64,000 nt of DNA from positions 310,001 through 374,000 of the forward strand of contig NZ_BMPW01000005.1 of the NCBI RefSeq assembly GCF_014647795.1, written 5' to 3'. Under the pieces are notes generated by a model. It was not told the DNA's origin. It did no database searches and saw nothing but the letters and a program-made list of their open reading frames with translations. The position numbers and the translations under genes were made by a program. Every line of letters begins with the position of its first letter. The stretch's first letter is position 1. The stretch is from Actinoplanes campanulatus. GTDB taxonomy: Bacteria; Actinomycetota; Actinomycetes; Mycobacteriales; Micromonosporaceae. Shown piece after piece: positions 34,150 to 44,200 of the stretch.

Positions 34150-36755
34150 CCGCCCGAACCCGGATCTTCATCAGCTTCCGCACCGACGACGGCGACGCGC
34201 ACGCCGCCCACCTCGACCACCGGCTCTCCGAACTGTTCGGCGCCGGCCAGGTGTTCCGGTCCAGCCGGGTGATCAGGGCGGGCGTCCCGTTCCGGCAGGC
34301 CCTCGAGGAGGGCCTCGCCTCCGCCCGGATCACGCTCGTGCTGATCGGCAGGGGCTGGGCCGACCTGTCGGTCCTGAGCCGGCCCGGCGACTGGGTCCGC
34401 CGCGAGGTGCGGGAATCGCTCGAGGCCGGCATCCCGGTCGTGCCGGTGCTGCTCGACAAGGCCACCATGCCGCTGCCCGGCGAGATCCCGGAGGACCTGC
34501 ACGACCTGCTCGGCCGCCAGTACCGCCCGTTGCGCAACCGGCTGTTCGACGACGATTTCCGGGCGCTCGCCGCGTCACTGCACGAAAGCGCACCGGAGCT
34601 CGCGGCGCGGCACTTCACGGCGGCCCACCCGGTGCTCGGGGCGCAGTCACCGCCCAGCGCGCTACTGCGGGCCGAGCACGCGGTCGTGCCCTTTCACGGC
34701 CGTGCGCCCGAGCTCGCCGAACTCACCGCATGGCGTGACCAGCCCGGCGGCCTGGCCGTCGCGGTCGTCACCGGCCCGGCCGGACAGGGCAAGACCCGGC
34801 TCGCCGCGGAACTGTGCGCCCGCACCACGCGCGGCCGGACGTCCGCGGTCCCCTGGGTGGCCGGGCCGCTCGATCCCGCGGCCGCGCCGTCGGCGGTTGC
34901 GGCGCTCAGTGACAGCGGAATCCCCATGCTGGCTGTTTTCGATCAGGCCGAGGAGTCGGTCGCCCGGATCGCCGAGGTCCTGACCGCGCTCGCCCGCCGC
35001 CGTCCGGGCGCGGCGCGGGCCCGGGTGCTGCTCATCGCCCGTACCGCGGGGCCGTGGCTGGAACGGCTCACCGACGAGGTCCACCCGTGGGCGTCGGCCG
35101 AGGTGCTCGCCGCGCGGCAGCTGGTGCTGACCGGCGTGCCCGACGGCGTGGACACCGCCTTCGAGCAGGCCCTCGGCGCCTACGCGAAGCGGCTCGGCAT
35201 CACGGTGCCGCAACCGCCCCCGCCGGCGCCGGCGCATCTCGCCCGGCCTCTCGACGTGCACACGGCCGCGCTGCTCACCCTGTCCGGCATGCCGATCGAC
35301 TCGCTGTTGATCGAGGAACGCCGCTACTGGTCACGGTCCGCCGGCGAGTTCGACCTCGACCGGCCGGGCCGGCTGCGGCTGGCCGCCACGGTCGCGGCCA
35401 CCACCCTGTACGGCGGACAGCACCGCGCCGCCGCACTCGCCGTCCTGACCGCCCTGCTGACGTTCCAGCAGGAACCCGGCGGTGTCGTCGACTCCTACCT
35501 GCGCTGGGTCATGCACCTCTACCCGGCCGGCGACGCCCCGGCCGGCACGACGGCGCCGCACGCCCTGCGGCCCGACCGGGTCGGTGAGGATCACGTCGCG
35601 CGGACGGTCCTCGACCAGCCCGACCTCATCGACGCGGCCCGGATGGCCGATTTCGACCAGAAGCACCGGGCCCTGCTCGTGCTCGGCAACGCGTCGGCCC
35701 GCCATCCGGCGCTCACCGAGCCGATCCGCCGGCTGATCGAGATCGACCCGGTCAACCTCGTGGTCGACGCCATGTCCCTGCTGAGCAGCCTGGAGGCCCG
35801 CGAGCCGACGCTCGGCGCGGTCACCCGGCTCGTAGATCGGGGTGTCGCTCCGCTGGTGCTGTACCGGGTTCTGGACAGCGTGCCGGCCGAGCTGCCGGAG
35901 TGCGCCGCCCTGGTGCGCTCGACCGTGCGGCGGCTGTCGATGGCCGGCGCCGACGATCTCACGATGGCGGTCGGATCCCGGCTGCTCGCCCGGTCGCTGC
36001 TGGTCACCGGGCAGACCGCGGACGCACTGCGGGCGTCGGCGCGGGCCGTCGAACTGGCCCGGGACGACCCGATGCGGGCGCTGGCCCTGCACGTGCACGC
36101 CGACGCGCTCGCCGCGGTCGGCCGCACCGACGAGTCGGCGGCCGCGCTGGCCGAAGCGATCCGGCTGCTGGCGGACATGCTGCCCCCGCCCGGAAAACCG
36201 CCGGAGGAGCCGTCCGAGGCCCTCCGCTCCTACGCGGCGTCCGGCCGCTTCGCCGACCCGGAACGGCTGCTGCGCACCCTCGTCGAGGACTCGCCGGACC
36301 ACCGGGAACTCCGCGACGAGTTACGCGAACGCGACCGCCTGCGCCGCCTCGGCCCACCGTCGAGCGCACCCGACACGCCCCGGCCGGCCGCGGGCGACTC
36401 GCTCGTGGCCGCCCTCGGGCTCACCGAGGAGATGCTTCCGGGCGCGGATGTCACGGCGCCGATGCTGCTCGCCGCCGCGCGGCGCGCCGGGCTGCCCGCC
36501 CGGGTGGTGCGGGTCGCGGCCACCGAGGCGCTGGGCTTCGAGGCGGCCGACCGGGAGTGGTGTCTCTACCGGGATCCGGCCACCCATCACGGCTGGTTCG
36601 CCGCTCCCCTGCACCGCGACGAGTTCGGCGAGCCCACGATCCCCGGCGACCGCCAGCTCCTGCTCGGCGCCGCCGATCCGGACACCATGCTCGCCGAGGC
36701 CATCGCCTGGATCACCGAGCCGGAGGAGCCCACCGGCTGGATGCGTCTGCTCTGA
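34146..36755 (+). CDS. TIR-domain STAND-like NTPase
   Basis: The 869-residue protein begins with a TIR domain (residues 1-135: RIFISFRTDDGD, a DWVRREV segment with Glu87 at the position of the catalytic Glu of NAD-cleaving TIRs, IPVVPVLLD). A STAND-type P-loop follows (GPAGQGKT, 210-217), a Walker B-like VFDQAEE and an RTAG sensor, then a helical, TPR-like C-terminus to about 720 and a small end domain. Such proteins act as immune receptors that destroy NAD+ or make signals when triggered. Anti-phage function here is inferred. Co-transcribed with the XRE gene. Confidence 0.85.
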   Translation: MTARTRIFISFRTDDGDAHAAHLDHRLSELFGAGQVFRSSRVIRAGVPFRQALEEGLASARITLVLIGRGWADLSVLSRPGDWVRREVRESLEAGIPVVPVLLDKATMPLPGEIPEDLHDLLGRQYRPLRNRLFDDDFRALAASLHESAPELAARHFTAAHPVLGAQSPPSALLRAEHAVVPFHGRAPELAELTAWRDQPGGLAVAVVTGPAGQGKTRLAAELCARTTRGRTSAVPWVAGPLDPAAAPSAVAALSDSGIPMLAVFDQAEESVARIAEVLTALARRRPGAARARVLLIARTAGPWLERLTDEVHPWASAEVLAARQLVLTGVPDGVDTAFEQALGAYAKRLGITVPQPPPPAPAHLARPLDVHTAALLTLSGMPIDSLLIEERRYWSRSAGEFDLDRPGRLRLAATVAATTLYGGQHRAAALAVLTALLTFQQEPGGVVDSYLRWVMHLYPAGDAPAGTTAPHALRPDRVGEDHVARTVLDQPDLIDAARMADFDQKHRALLVLGNASARHPALTEPIRRLIEIDPVNLVVDAMSLLSSLEAREPTLGAVTRLVDRGVAPLVLYRVLDSVPAELPECAALVRSTVRRLSMAGADDLTMAVGSRLLARSLLVTGQTADALRASARAVELARDDPMRALALHVHADALAAVGRTDESAAALAEAIRLLADMLPPPGKPPEEPSEALRSYAASGRFADPERLLRTLVEDSPDHRELRDELRERDRLRRLGPPSSAPDTPRPAAGDSLVAALGLTEEMLPGADVTAPMLLAAARRAGLPARVVRVAATEALGFEAADREWCLYRDPATHHGWFAAPLHRDEFGEPTIPGDRQLLLGAADPDTMLAEAIAWITEPEEPTGWMRLL

Positions 36756-36828
36756 TCGCGTCGAAAGAGCCTCACATCACCCTCTGGGGCGGATGAGGTG
36801 ACCACGGCCTGCGGGTACGGTCGGACAC

Positions 36829-37974
36829 ATGAGGGACCCGTCGCGCACCCCGCCGCGATGGTCCGCGTCGTCCACCCCCTTGCGCCGGCTGGCATCCCTG
36901 GTGTTGAGCCTGCTTCCGCTCCTCCTGGTGGCCGGCCGTCGCCTCCGCCGGTCGTTGTCCGGCATCCCCGCGCATCTGATCGCGCTCCGCCGGAGCGCTG
37001 AGGAGCGGCTCGCGGAAATGCCGGCCGCGGCTGGCCACCGGGCGCGACGGCATCTGCATCGGTATCTGCCGCACATCGCCGCCTTGCCGGCCGCGGCCCG
37101 CCGCCGGGCGCGGGGACATCTCCGCCGTCTGCCGGCCCGGGCCCTCGCGGCCCGCGCCCGGACCGCCCGCAGCCTGCGGCTGTTCCTGCCCCGGATTCCC
37201 GGCCTGCTGGTGGCCACCGGTCACGGCGCGTGGCAACGACTCCACCTGCTGCTGGCCCGGATCCCGACGGTGCGCCGCCGCCGGGACGCTCTCGCCCGAT
37301 GGCATGCCGAGGCGATCGAGGCCCAGCGCTACGCCGTCGAGGTGCTGGTCGCGGCCACCCGCGCCGCCGAGGCCGCCGAGCGGTGGCGGGAGCACTGGCG
37401 GCAGACCGATCAGGCCGCCACCGAGGCCTGGCAGAGCTGGCAGGACGCCGAAGAGCGGCTGGCGCGGGTCCGCGCGGCGACCGCGTTCCGGACACCGCGC
37501 ACCCGGCGGACCGTCGCCGAGTACGCCGACCGCGCCCGTTTCCTGCACCGCGCCGCCGCGGCCGCCGTCGAGCGTGGTGACCTGCCCGCCACGGTGCTGG
37601 CCGACCTGGCCGCGGGCGAGGGCGGCTGGAATCCGAAGCTGCACCCGGTCGATCAGGAGCTGGTCCTGGGCCGGGCGATCGCCGCCGTCCGCAACCAGCT
37701 GTACCGGTGGGCCGCCGCCACCGAGGCGACCGCCTGGCACGATGCCCAGCTCGCCGTCGCCGCCCGGGACAGCCTGCGCCGGGAGGCGAACGCCGCGGCC
37801 GTCCGCGCCGAGGCCCGGCGCCACCACCTCCGGCCGGCCGGGCGACCGTCGCGGCCGGCGATGGCGCCGGCCTGGTCGTCCTGGCATCACGGCTGGGCGA
37901 CGGCCGGGGAGCATCAGCGGGTGAGGCGTCCCACCATCGCGTGGGCGGCCGCGGTCACCAGAGCCCGGTCGTAA
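36829..37974 (+). CDS. Arg-rich helical protein, function unknown
   Basis: The 381-residue frame starts at an ATG preceded by TACGGT about 8 bases upstream, which fits a leaderless transcript. Residues 1-160 are very rich in Arg, Leu and Ala, with a hydrophobic stretch at about 20-40 (LASLVLSLLPLLLVAG). Residues 160-330 form long helices (AERWREHWRQTDQAATEAWQSW, RFLHRAAAAAVERGDLPATVLADL). No known domain is recognised. The last 61 bases overlap the convergent EAL gene, so the C-terminal end may be shorter than the open frame. Confidence 0.5.
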   Translation: MRDPSRTPPRWSASSTPLRRLASLVLSLLPLLLVAGRRLRRSLSGIPAHLIALRRSAEERLAEMPAAAGHRARRHLHRYLPHIAALPAAARRRARGHLRRLPARALAARARTARSLRLFLPRIPGLLVATGHGAWQRLHLLLARIPTVRRRRDALARWHAEAIEAQRYAVEVLVAATRAAEAAERWREHWRQTDQAATEAWQSWQDAEERLARVRAATAFRTPRTRRTVAEYADRARFLHRAAAAAVERGDLPATVLADLAAGEGGWNPKLHPVDQELVLGRAIAAVRNQLYRWAAATEATAWHDAQLAVAARDSLRREANAAAVRAEARRHHLRPAGRPSRPAMAPAWSSWHHGWATAGEHQRVRRPTIAWAAAVTRARS

Positions 37975-39137
37975 CTGACGACGAACTCGAATTGCCGGTC
38001 CTCGTCCGGCCCGCTCTCCCCCAGGTCACGGGCGATCAGCGCGGCCGAGGTGTGCGCACCCAGCACCACGACGGTCCATTCATTGGCCAGCGGATCCCAG
38101 GGGTGCAGGCCGGCGCCGCGCACCCCGGGCGCCGGCTCCGGCGGCATGTCCACGCCGAGCACGGCGACGAACGGCAGCCGGTCCGCCAGGTCGCTGAACC
38201 GGCGCATCGTCGACGGCCCGAAGAACCGTACGTGCTCGAAGGCCGCCAGCAGCACCGGCGGCACGGCGGTCTGTAGCGCCATCAGTTCCAGCGTCTTCGA
38301 CAGCGGCACGAGCAGGTGCTTCGGCGCGTGCCGGATCCGCCGTCCGGAGCCGACCAGCTGGTAGGGCGACTTCTGCAACGCCGTGCCGATCGGCCGGGGC
38401 CGGAACCGCTCGGGCTGGAACGTCGAGGGCGGAAAACGGCGCTCACCCCGGCTCCACAGCCAGCCCTGCCCCATGGTGGCCCCGAGCACGAGCGCCCGGG
38501 TGAGGTCCTCCGGCGTTTCGATGCCCTCGGCGACGACCTCGGCTCCGACCTCCTCGGCGTACGCCCGGACCGCCCCGGCGACGGCGACGGTGGCCGGATC
38601 CTTGATCGTCCGCAGCAGTTTGAGGTCGAGCTTGACCACTCTCGGCCGCACGATCGGAATGAAGGCGAGCGATTCCGGATGCACACCGATGTCGTCGAGG
38701 GCGATGGCGCAGCCCGCGGCCCGCAGCCGCTCGGCCGCGGTCAGCACCCCGGCGAGGTCCTCGAACAGCGCCCGCTCGGTGATCTCGACGACCAGCTGCA
38801 CATGGTCGGCCCGCTCGCCGAGCGCGTCGAGGATGACGTCGAGCCGCTCGGTCAGCGTGCTTGGCTCCAGGTTGACGAAGAGCGTCACCGGCCGCCCGCC
38901 GGACATCCGCGCGGCGTCCCGCAGCGAGGCGAGCAGCGAGGCCCGTTCCAGTTCGGCGAGCTGCCCGGCGGCCCGGGCCGCTTCCAGAAGCGCCATCGGC
39001 GACGTCCCATCGGGGCCACGCATCAGCGCCTCGAACGCCAGCACCGCCCCGGTGTCGAGATCCACGAACGGCTGATAGACGCAGTGCACGTCGAGGCGGG
39101 CGCCGGCCATGACCGGACCGGTCGGTATCGGGCTCAC
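37914..39137 (-). CDS. EAL-DICT domain protein (c-di-GMP signalling)
   Basis: The 407-residue protein has an EAL phosphodiesterase domain at about 10-250. The expected motifs are readable: FEALMRG (EAL signature), FVNLEP, LVVEITER, ALDDIGV, KLDLKLLR, EVVAEGIET and MGQGWLW. Residues 270-405 match the DICT sensory domain (SKTLELMALQTA, VVVLGAHTSAALIARDL). It should hydrolyse cyclic di-GMP in the cytoplasm in response to an unknown signal. It starts with GTG at 39137 (an ATG at 39110 is also possible), 62 bases downstream of the Hsp70/dynamin operon and in the same direction. Confidence 0.88.
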   Translation of the reverse strand: MSPIPTGPVMAGARLDVHCVYQPFVDLDTGAVLAFEALMRGPDGTSPMALLEAARAAGQLAELERASLLASLRDAARMSGGRPVTLFVNLEPSTLTERLDVILDALGERADHVQLVVEITERALFEDLAGVLTAAERLRAAGCAIALDDIGVHPESLAFIPIVRPRVVKLDLKLLRTIKDPATVAVAGAVRAYAEEVGAEVVAEGIETPEDLTRALVLGATMGQGWLWSRGERRFPPSTFQPERFRPRPIGTALQKSPYQLVGSGRRIRHAPKHLLVPLSKTLELMALQTAVPPVLLAAFEHVRFFGPSTMRRFSDLADRLPFVAVLGVDMPPEPAPGVRGAGLHPWDPLANEWTVVVLGAHTSAALIARDLGESGPDEDRQFEFVVSYDRALVTAAAHAMVGRLTR

Positions 39138-39199
39138 CTATCACCCATCGGCACATCGACCGCCCGTTTGAGCGGCGGGCCGGACCGCCGGCGGTGCGG

Positions 39200-40060
39200 T
39201 CACACGGCGGTCAGGCGCCGGTCCGCCGCGTCCAGCAGGACGAGCGTGCCGCGGGCCAGCAGGCGGGTCTCGCGCTCGCGGGCGTATCCGGGTTCGAGCA
39301 CCCGGGCCGGGTCGAGGGCCGCTCCGGTGGCAGCCGTCCGGGTGCCGCCGTCGAGGATCGTGTGGCACCAGTGCCGCAGATCGGTGACCGTACGAGCCAG
39401 ACGGCACCCCACCGCGTCCACGGCCGCCCGCTCGGCATCCCGCAGCCAGCCGCCGAGCGCCCGCTCCAGCAGGCCGGCGAGACCGGTGCCGGCACGGGTG
39501 CCGACCTCGGCGATGGCTTGATCCGGAACACGCTCCCCCAGCAGCAGCCCGCGCCGGGCCGATCGTGCGACCCAGTCCCGCCGGTTGCTCGCCGTCGACC
39601 GGCAGTCCTCGATGCCGTCGACCACGACGGTCAGCCGGTGCGGGCCGACGACCTCCAGGGCCAGGGCCGTCCACGGCGCCAGTGGCGCGATCCCCGCGCC
39701 CGGGGAGGACACGACGTCCGTGTATCGAACCACGGCGAGCACCACGTCCACGTCGAGGATCGCGGCCCGTACCAGCCCGGAACCGACCGTGTCGTCCAGC
39801 GGCGGCGCCACCATGACGCCGAACTCCGGCCGGATCGCGGTGCCGGCCGTGCCGTCCCGCAACGCGGCCGCCACCGGGTCGCCGTCGCCGGCGTCGCGGC
39901 AGAGCAGGACCACCCGCGGATCCGGCGGACGGCCGTCCCGCAACGCCGTGATGTCCCCGGCCAGGCGCTCCGGGAGCACACCGTGGGTGACCGCGGCGGG
40001 CAGCGACATGAGGAGGTCCGCCGTGGCCGCCCACCGGTCGAGGTGTGGCCGCACGCTCAC
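39200..40060 (-). CDS. Unknown protein, last gene of the Hsp70/dynamin operon
   Basis: The GTG start at 40060 overlaps the stop of the upstream gene by 4 bases and gives 286 residues. The visible pattern is alpha/beta: VVLLCRDAGDGDP, FGVMVAPPLDD, ILDVDVVLAVVRYTDVV and RLTVVVDGIEDC, which could be a Rossmann- or GTPase-like fold that has lost its nucleotide motifs. No P-loop is present. It has no recognised family. Its place in the operon suggests a regulatory or structural partner of the dynamin and Hsp70-like proteins. Confidence 0.65.
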   Translation of the reverse strand: MSVRPHLDRWAATADLLMSLPAAVTHGVLPERLAGDITALRDGRPPDPRVVLLCRDAGDGDPVAAALRDGTAGTAIRPEFGVMVAPPLDDTVGSGLVRAAILDVDVVLAVVRYTDVVSSPGAGIAPLAPWTALALEVVGPHRLTVVVDGIEDCRSTASNRRDWVARSARRGLLLGERVPDQAIAEVGTRAGTGLAGLLERALGGWLRDAERAAVDAVGCRLARTVTDLRHWCHTILDGGTRTAATGAALDPARVLEPGYARERETRLLARGTLVLLDAADRRLTAV

Positions 40061-41232
40061 TCCGGCAGGTAGATGACACGTCCCGGATCGATGCCGGACG
40101 CCCGGCCGGGGAATCGCAGGACCCAGACCACCTTGCCCCGGAGCCGGGCCTCGTCGCGGACCCATCCGGAATCGGCGAGGGCGATGTTCTTGTCCTCCTG
40201 CAGCGTCTTGCGGACCCCGCTGAACGCCATCCCCGGGCGTACCGACATGCTGTAGCGGCTCGTCATCGGATGCCGGAGCAGCACCGAGTCGCGGATGTCG
40301 TTCAGGATCAACGACCACCAGCTGTCCTCATGTGGCAGCGGCCGCGGCACCAGCCCGCGGATCAGCTCGTCGAGCCGGATGAGCCCGTCCAGCTCCTGAG
40401 CCGATCCGGGCTCGTGGACGAGGATGTTGTCGATCTGCTGGCCCATCGTGGTGCGGTAGATCCCTGCGCTCTCCGGATTGGCGCGTTCCATCACCGACGT
40501 CATCAGGCGCCGGTCGCCGATCCACACCGCGGGGTCGTTCGCGGCCAGCCAGGCGAACCGGCGCGCGATGGGCAGCAGATCCCCGAGGCGGTCGGCCGCC
40601 CCGGGCCGGTGTTCCAGGGCCAGCTCCGGGCCGCCGCCGTCATGCCCGGGCAGCGCCGGCAGGTACGCGTCGTATTCGACGGGGAGGTCCACGTAGGCCG
40701 CCGCGATCTCCCGTGCCTGCTGGCGTACGGCTTTCGACTCCTCCTCGGGTAGGCGGATCAGGAGAAGGTGGATCCGTTTCCACAGGTCGGCGATCGGATC
40801 ATCGGCCGGGCCGGCGCCGAGGCACCCGGCGTAGGCGGCGGCCGGTTCGGTGGACGTCAGCTCCCGCCACAGCGACTCCAGCTCGTCCCGGAAGGGATCG
40901 GCCGACGGTGGGAGACTCTCCCGTACCTCCGTGTCCTGATCCCCGGTGGTCACCTGATCCTCGGCGTCCTCCGGCTCGGGCTCGACCACCTCGGCCCCGA
41001 CGGCCGCCAGCACCGGTTCCGGCTCCTCCGGCTCGCGGGCACGTTTGAGCAGCGAGTCCAGCGCCTGCCACGCCTCGTCCACCCGCGGAGGCCGGTCCCG
41101 CTCGTGCGTCACCCCGGTCAGCCACTTCAGCAGCTCCACCAGGTGACGCCGCAGCGCCTCGGTGTGCTCGCTCTCCGGAGACCGGAGGATGGCGAGCAGT
41201 GCCTCGTCCAATCGCGGTCCCTCGTCGCTCAT
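40057..41232 (-). CDS. Unknown protein, third gene of the Hsp70/dynamin operon
   Basis: From the ATG at 41232 the product is 391 residues. The N-terminal 110 residues are acidic and helical (LLKWLTGVTHERDRPP, then Glu/Pro-rich). The rest is helical, with LWKRIHLLLIRLPEEESKAV and PIARRFAWLAANDPAVWIGDRRL, ending in strands (KVVWVLRFPGR). I recognise no family; candidates are a cofactor or exchange factor for the Hsp70-like protein, judged only from co-transcription. It starts 33 bases after the Hsp70-like gene and overlaps the next by 4 bases. Confidence 0.7.
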   Translation of the reverse strand: MSDEGPRLDEALLAILRSPESEHTEALRRHLVELLKWLTGVTHERDRPPRVDEAWQALDSLLKRAREPEEPEPVLAAVGAEVVEPEPEDAEDQVTTGDQDTEVRESLPPSADPFRDELESLWRELTSTEPAAAYAGCLGAGPADDPIADLWKRIHLLLIRLPEEESKAVRQQAREIAAAYVDLPVEYDAYLPALPGHDGGGPELALEHRPGAADRLGDLLPIARRFAWLAANDPAVWIGDRRLMTSVMERANPESAGIYRTTMGQQIDNILVHEPGSAQELDGLIRLDELIRGLVPRPLPHEDSWWSLILNDIRDSVLLRHPMTSRYSMSVRPGMAFSGVRKTLQEDKNIALADSGWVRDEARLRGKVVWVLRFPGRASGIDPGRVIYLPE

Positions 41233-41264
41233 CGGCACACCCTTGTTCCCCTCATGCCGGCACC

Positions 41265-44200
41265 TCAGTGTTTCCCGCTGAACGGGTCCCAGTTGTCGCG
41301 AAGCTCCACTTCGCTGCGGTCCATGTCGGTCGAGAACACCGCGCCGGGCGTCCGTTCGACATCGTGCAGCTTCGCCGCCTTCCAGTACCGCGGCGAGCCC
41401 CGGTGCAGGCTGAGCCGCCCGCGGACGTCGAGCGTGACCCGGTAACGGGCCGAGGCGGCGTCCCGGGGACCGTTCGCGCTCAGCGGTCCCAGCGGTATGT
41501 CGCTCCCGTCCGGCCGGCGCAGATGGAAGAAGTAGTCGCCGTTCTCCTGCGGGGGCGGCAGCAGCTCGGACAGCCATCCGTGCACCGCCGGGCTGTCCAG
41601 CTCGGCCACCTCGTGCAGCAGCAGCGGGAACCGCTCGGTCACCGGGGTGGCCGGGTCCCACGGCTCGAAGACCGGACGGCGGCCGTCCACGGTGTCGACG
41701 ACCAGCGTGTACGGGATCGACCGCAGCCGCATCTCCGTTTCGTCCCACTGGTCACGCAGGTCGCCGCGCAGTTCCAGACCGCCGCTCACCAGGTAGTGCG
41801 GGTCGCCCTGGCAGATGTTCACCCGGGGGCTCAGGTTCTGGTCGACCTCCAGCTGCATCGAGACCAGCGACTCGCGCCCGATGCTGGGCTTGGCGAGCCA
41901 GATCGCCGGGTCCGGTGAGAAGTTCTCCTTCTCCTCGGCGTACGTCTCGAACCGGAACACACCCCATTGGATCGAGGCCAGGTCGTCGATCGGCCGGTGC
42001 ACGTCGAAGAGCGGCACGAGCGGTCGCCACGCGGACCGTACGCCCACCGTGTTCTCGGTCAGCTCGGCCATCCGGACGCCGCCCTCGATCAGCTCGACGC
42101 GGTTCACACCCTGGGTGAACTGCGTGAAGCTGCACGGCAGGGTGTGGAAGAGGTTCTCCACGTCGATGCTCACCACGGTGCGGCCGGCGGCCAGCTCCGG
42201 CCTCTCCTGCTTCTGCCCGCCGATACGCTGACCGAGCGAGTGCCCCCAGCAGGCGCCGATCGCGGCCGCCTGCTTGGCGTAGGTCGCCTCGACCGTCAGC
42301 GCCGCCGGGTTCCAGCGGAGCCGGTCGTCGGACTCGGCGCCCGGCAGGTCCTCGACCACCACCTGCTGGAGCAGCTCCATCTTGCTGGTCTGCCCGGAGA
42401 GCATGACCCGGTCGAGGCGCTCCTCCGGGTCGTCGCCGAGCGTGGTGCGAGCCAGCCAGCGGGCCAGGGCCACCGCCTGGGACAGCACCGGCCGGGCCAG
42501 CGCCACGAAGTCGGCCCGGGCGAGCCGGATGCCCTTCGCCGGCAGCAGCGACGCCAGATTGTTGCGGTTCTGCTGGTCGATCGGGTTGAGCACCGACTGC
42601 AACTGTTCACGGCTGATCCGGTGGTGTTCCTTGCCGTCCGGTCCGGGGTCCGCGCCCAGCTGGATCTTCGCCGCCTCGGCCAGTTCCCACAGCTGCTGGA
42701 AGGCCAGCTTGGCCGCCTCCGGGGTGTCCGGGCCGGGCGGATAGTGGGTGGGCAGGATCTCCCGGAGCACGTCGATCAGCTCGGCCGGCACCGGATCGTT
42801 CACGCCCGCGTGTGCGACCCGGACACCGAGCGGCCCGTCCGTACCCAGGTCCGGCAGCAGCGAGTCGATGGTGTCCCGCAGCCGCGCCCGGGCCTCCTCG
42901 TGGTCGCTTCCGGTGACCAGCGCGTCGACGATGCAGGCCTTGATCCAGTAGAAGACCCGCAGCGTCAGGTAGTCGCCGCCGAGCTGCGCGTGCCCGGTCG
43001 AGTTGATCACTTCGGGCCGGATCACGTAGTAGCGGCCCTGCACGGCCGGGTCCACGCCGTCGATCGGCTCGGTCTGGTCGATCAGGGTCAGCCGGATCAG
43101 GGCGATGTCGGTGGTGCCCGCGCCGATGTCGAGCACCAGCATGTTCTGCCGCCACGTCGGCGGGTCGTCGGCGACCCGCCGGGACCGGGCCCGCAACGTC
43201 TCGGCGCCGAACTCCCGGCGGTTGCCGCCGAAGTCGCACATCAGGAAGAAGAGGCCGGCGGCCACCCCCTCGTCGTACGACGTGACGACGGTGGTGACGT
43301 CCAGACAATGCTTGACGAGCGACCGCAACCGGGTACGGGCGAACGGCGGCGTGGTGGTCGGATAGGTGACGACCACCGTGTCCAACATCTTCGGCAGGCC
43401 CTCGCGATCACGATGGGCGAACGCCTCGGTGTCCTGGACGAGATGCAGGTACACGTGGGCGATCAGGTCGTCGGTCGTCGCCTCCCGCTCGTCCGCCCCG
43501 GTCATCCCGGTGAGCTCCTCCCGTTTGAGGAGCTTGCTCTTGAGCCGCTGGCGGGTGTTGGGGCCGGTGGTGGCGCCGAGCTCGATCTCGATCGGGTTGT
43601 CCCGCACGATGCGGAACCGGCTCGCGATCTCCTTGGTGGTCACCTGCGCCCGGGTGAACTGGACCTGTTGCAGCTGGTAGTCGGCCAGCGGCGGCACCCG
43701 GAACGCCTGGTCGTAGGCGCCGAGCAGCCGTGGGGCGAGCCAGCGTCGCAGTCCGGGCTCGGCGGCGACGAGCGCGTTCTCGAACGCGACGCAGACGGCG
43801 TCGAACAGGCGCTCCGCGGCGTTCGGCGCACCGTTCTGGCGCCGGCCGCGCCCGGCCAGCTGGTCCGCGAGAGCCGCCGCGCCGCCCGCCGCCACCTCCG
43901 GCGCCACGGTGCCGACCTCCTTGAGCAGCCCGGCCAGCGTCACCGACCAGGCCTGGCCCAGATGCTCCGGCGGCTTCCCGGTGAGCAGGCCGGCGAGCTG
44001 CCCGCGCAGGGTGGCGAGCTGACCCTCGTCCAGGCCGGTGATCACGTTGCCGCGGCTGTCGAAGAGCGTGACCGTCGACGCCGACGTGCCGAAGTCCACG
44101 GCCGCGAAACCGCTGTACGCCGGCTCGGTGGCCCGGCGGTGACGCAACGGGCCGGGCAGTCCGAGCCGCCGCGACTCGGGGTCGCCGCGCCGGCCACGAC

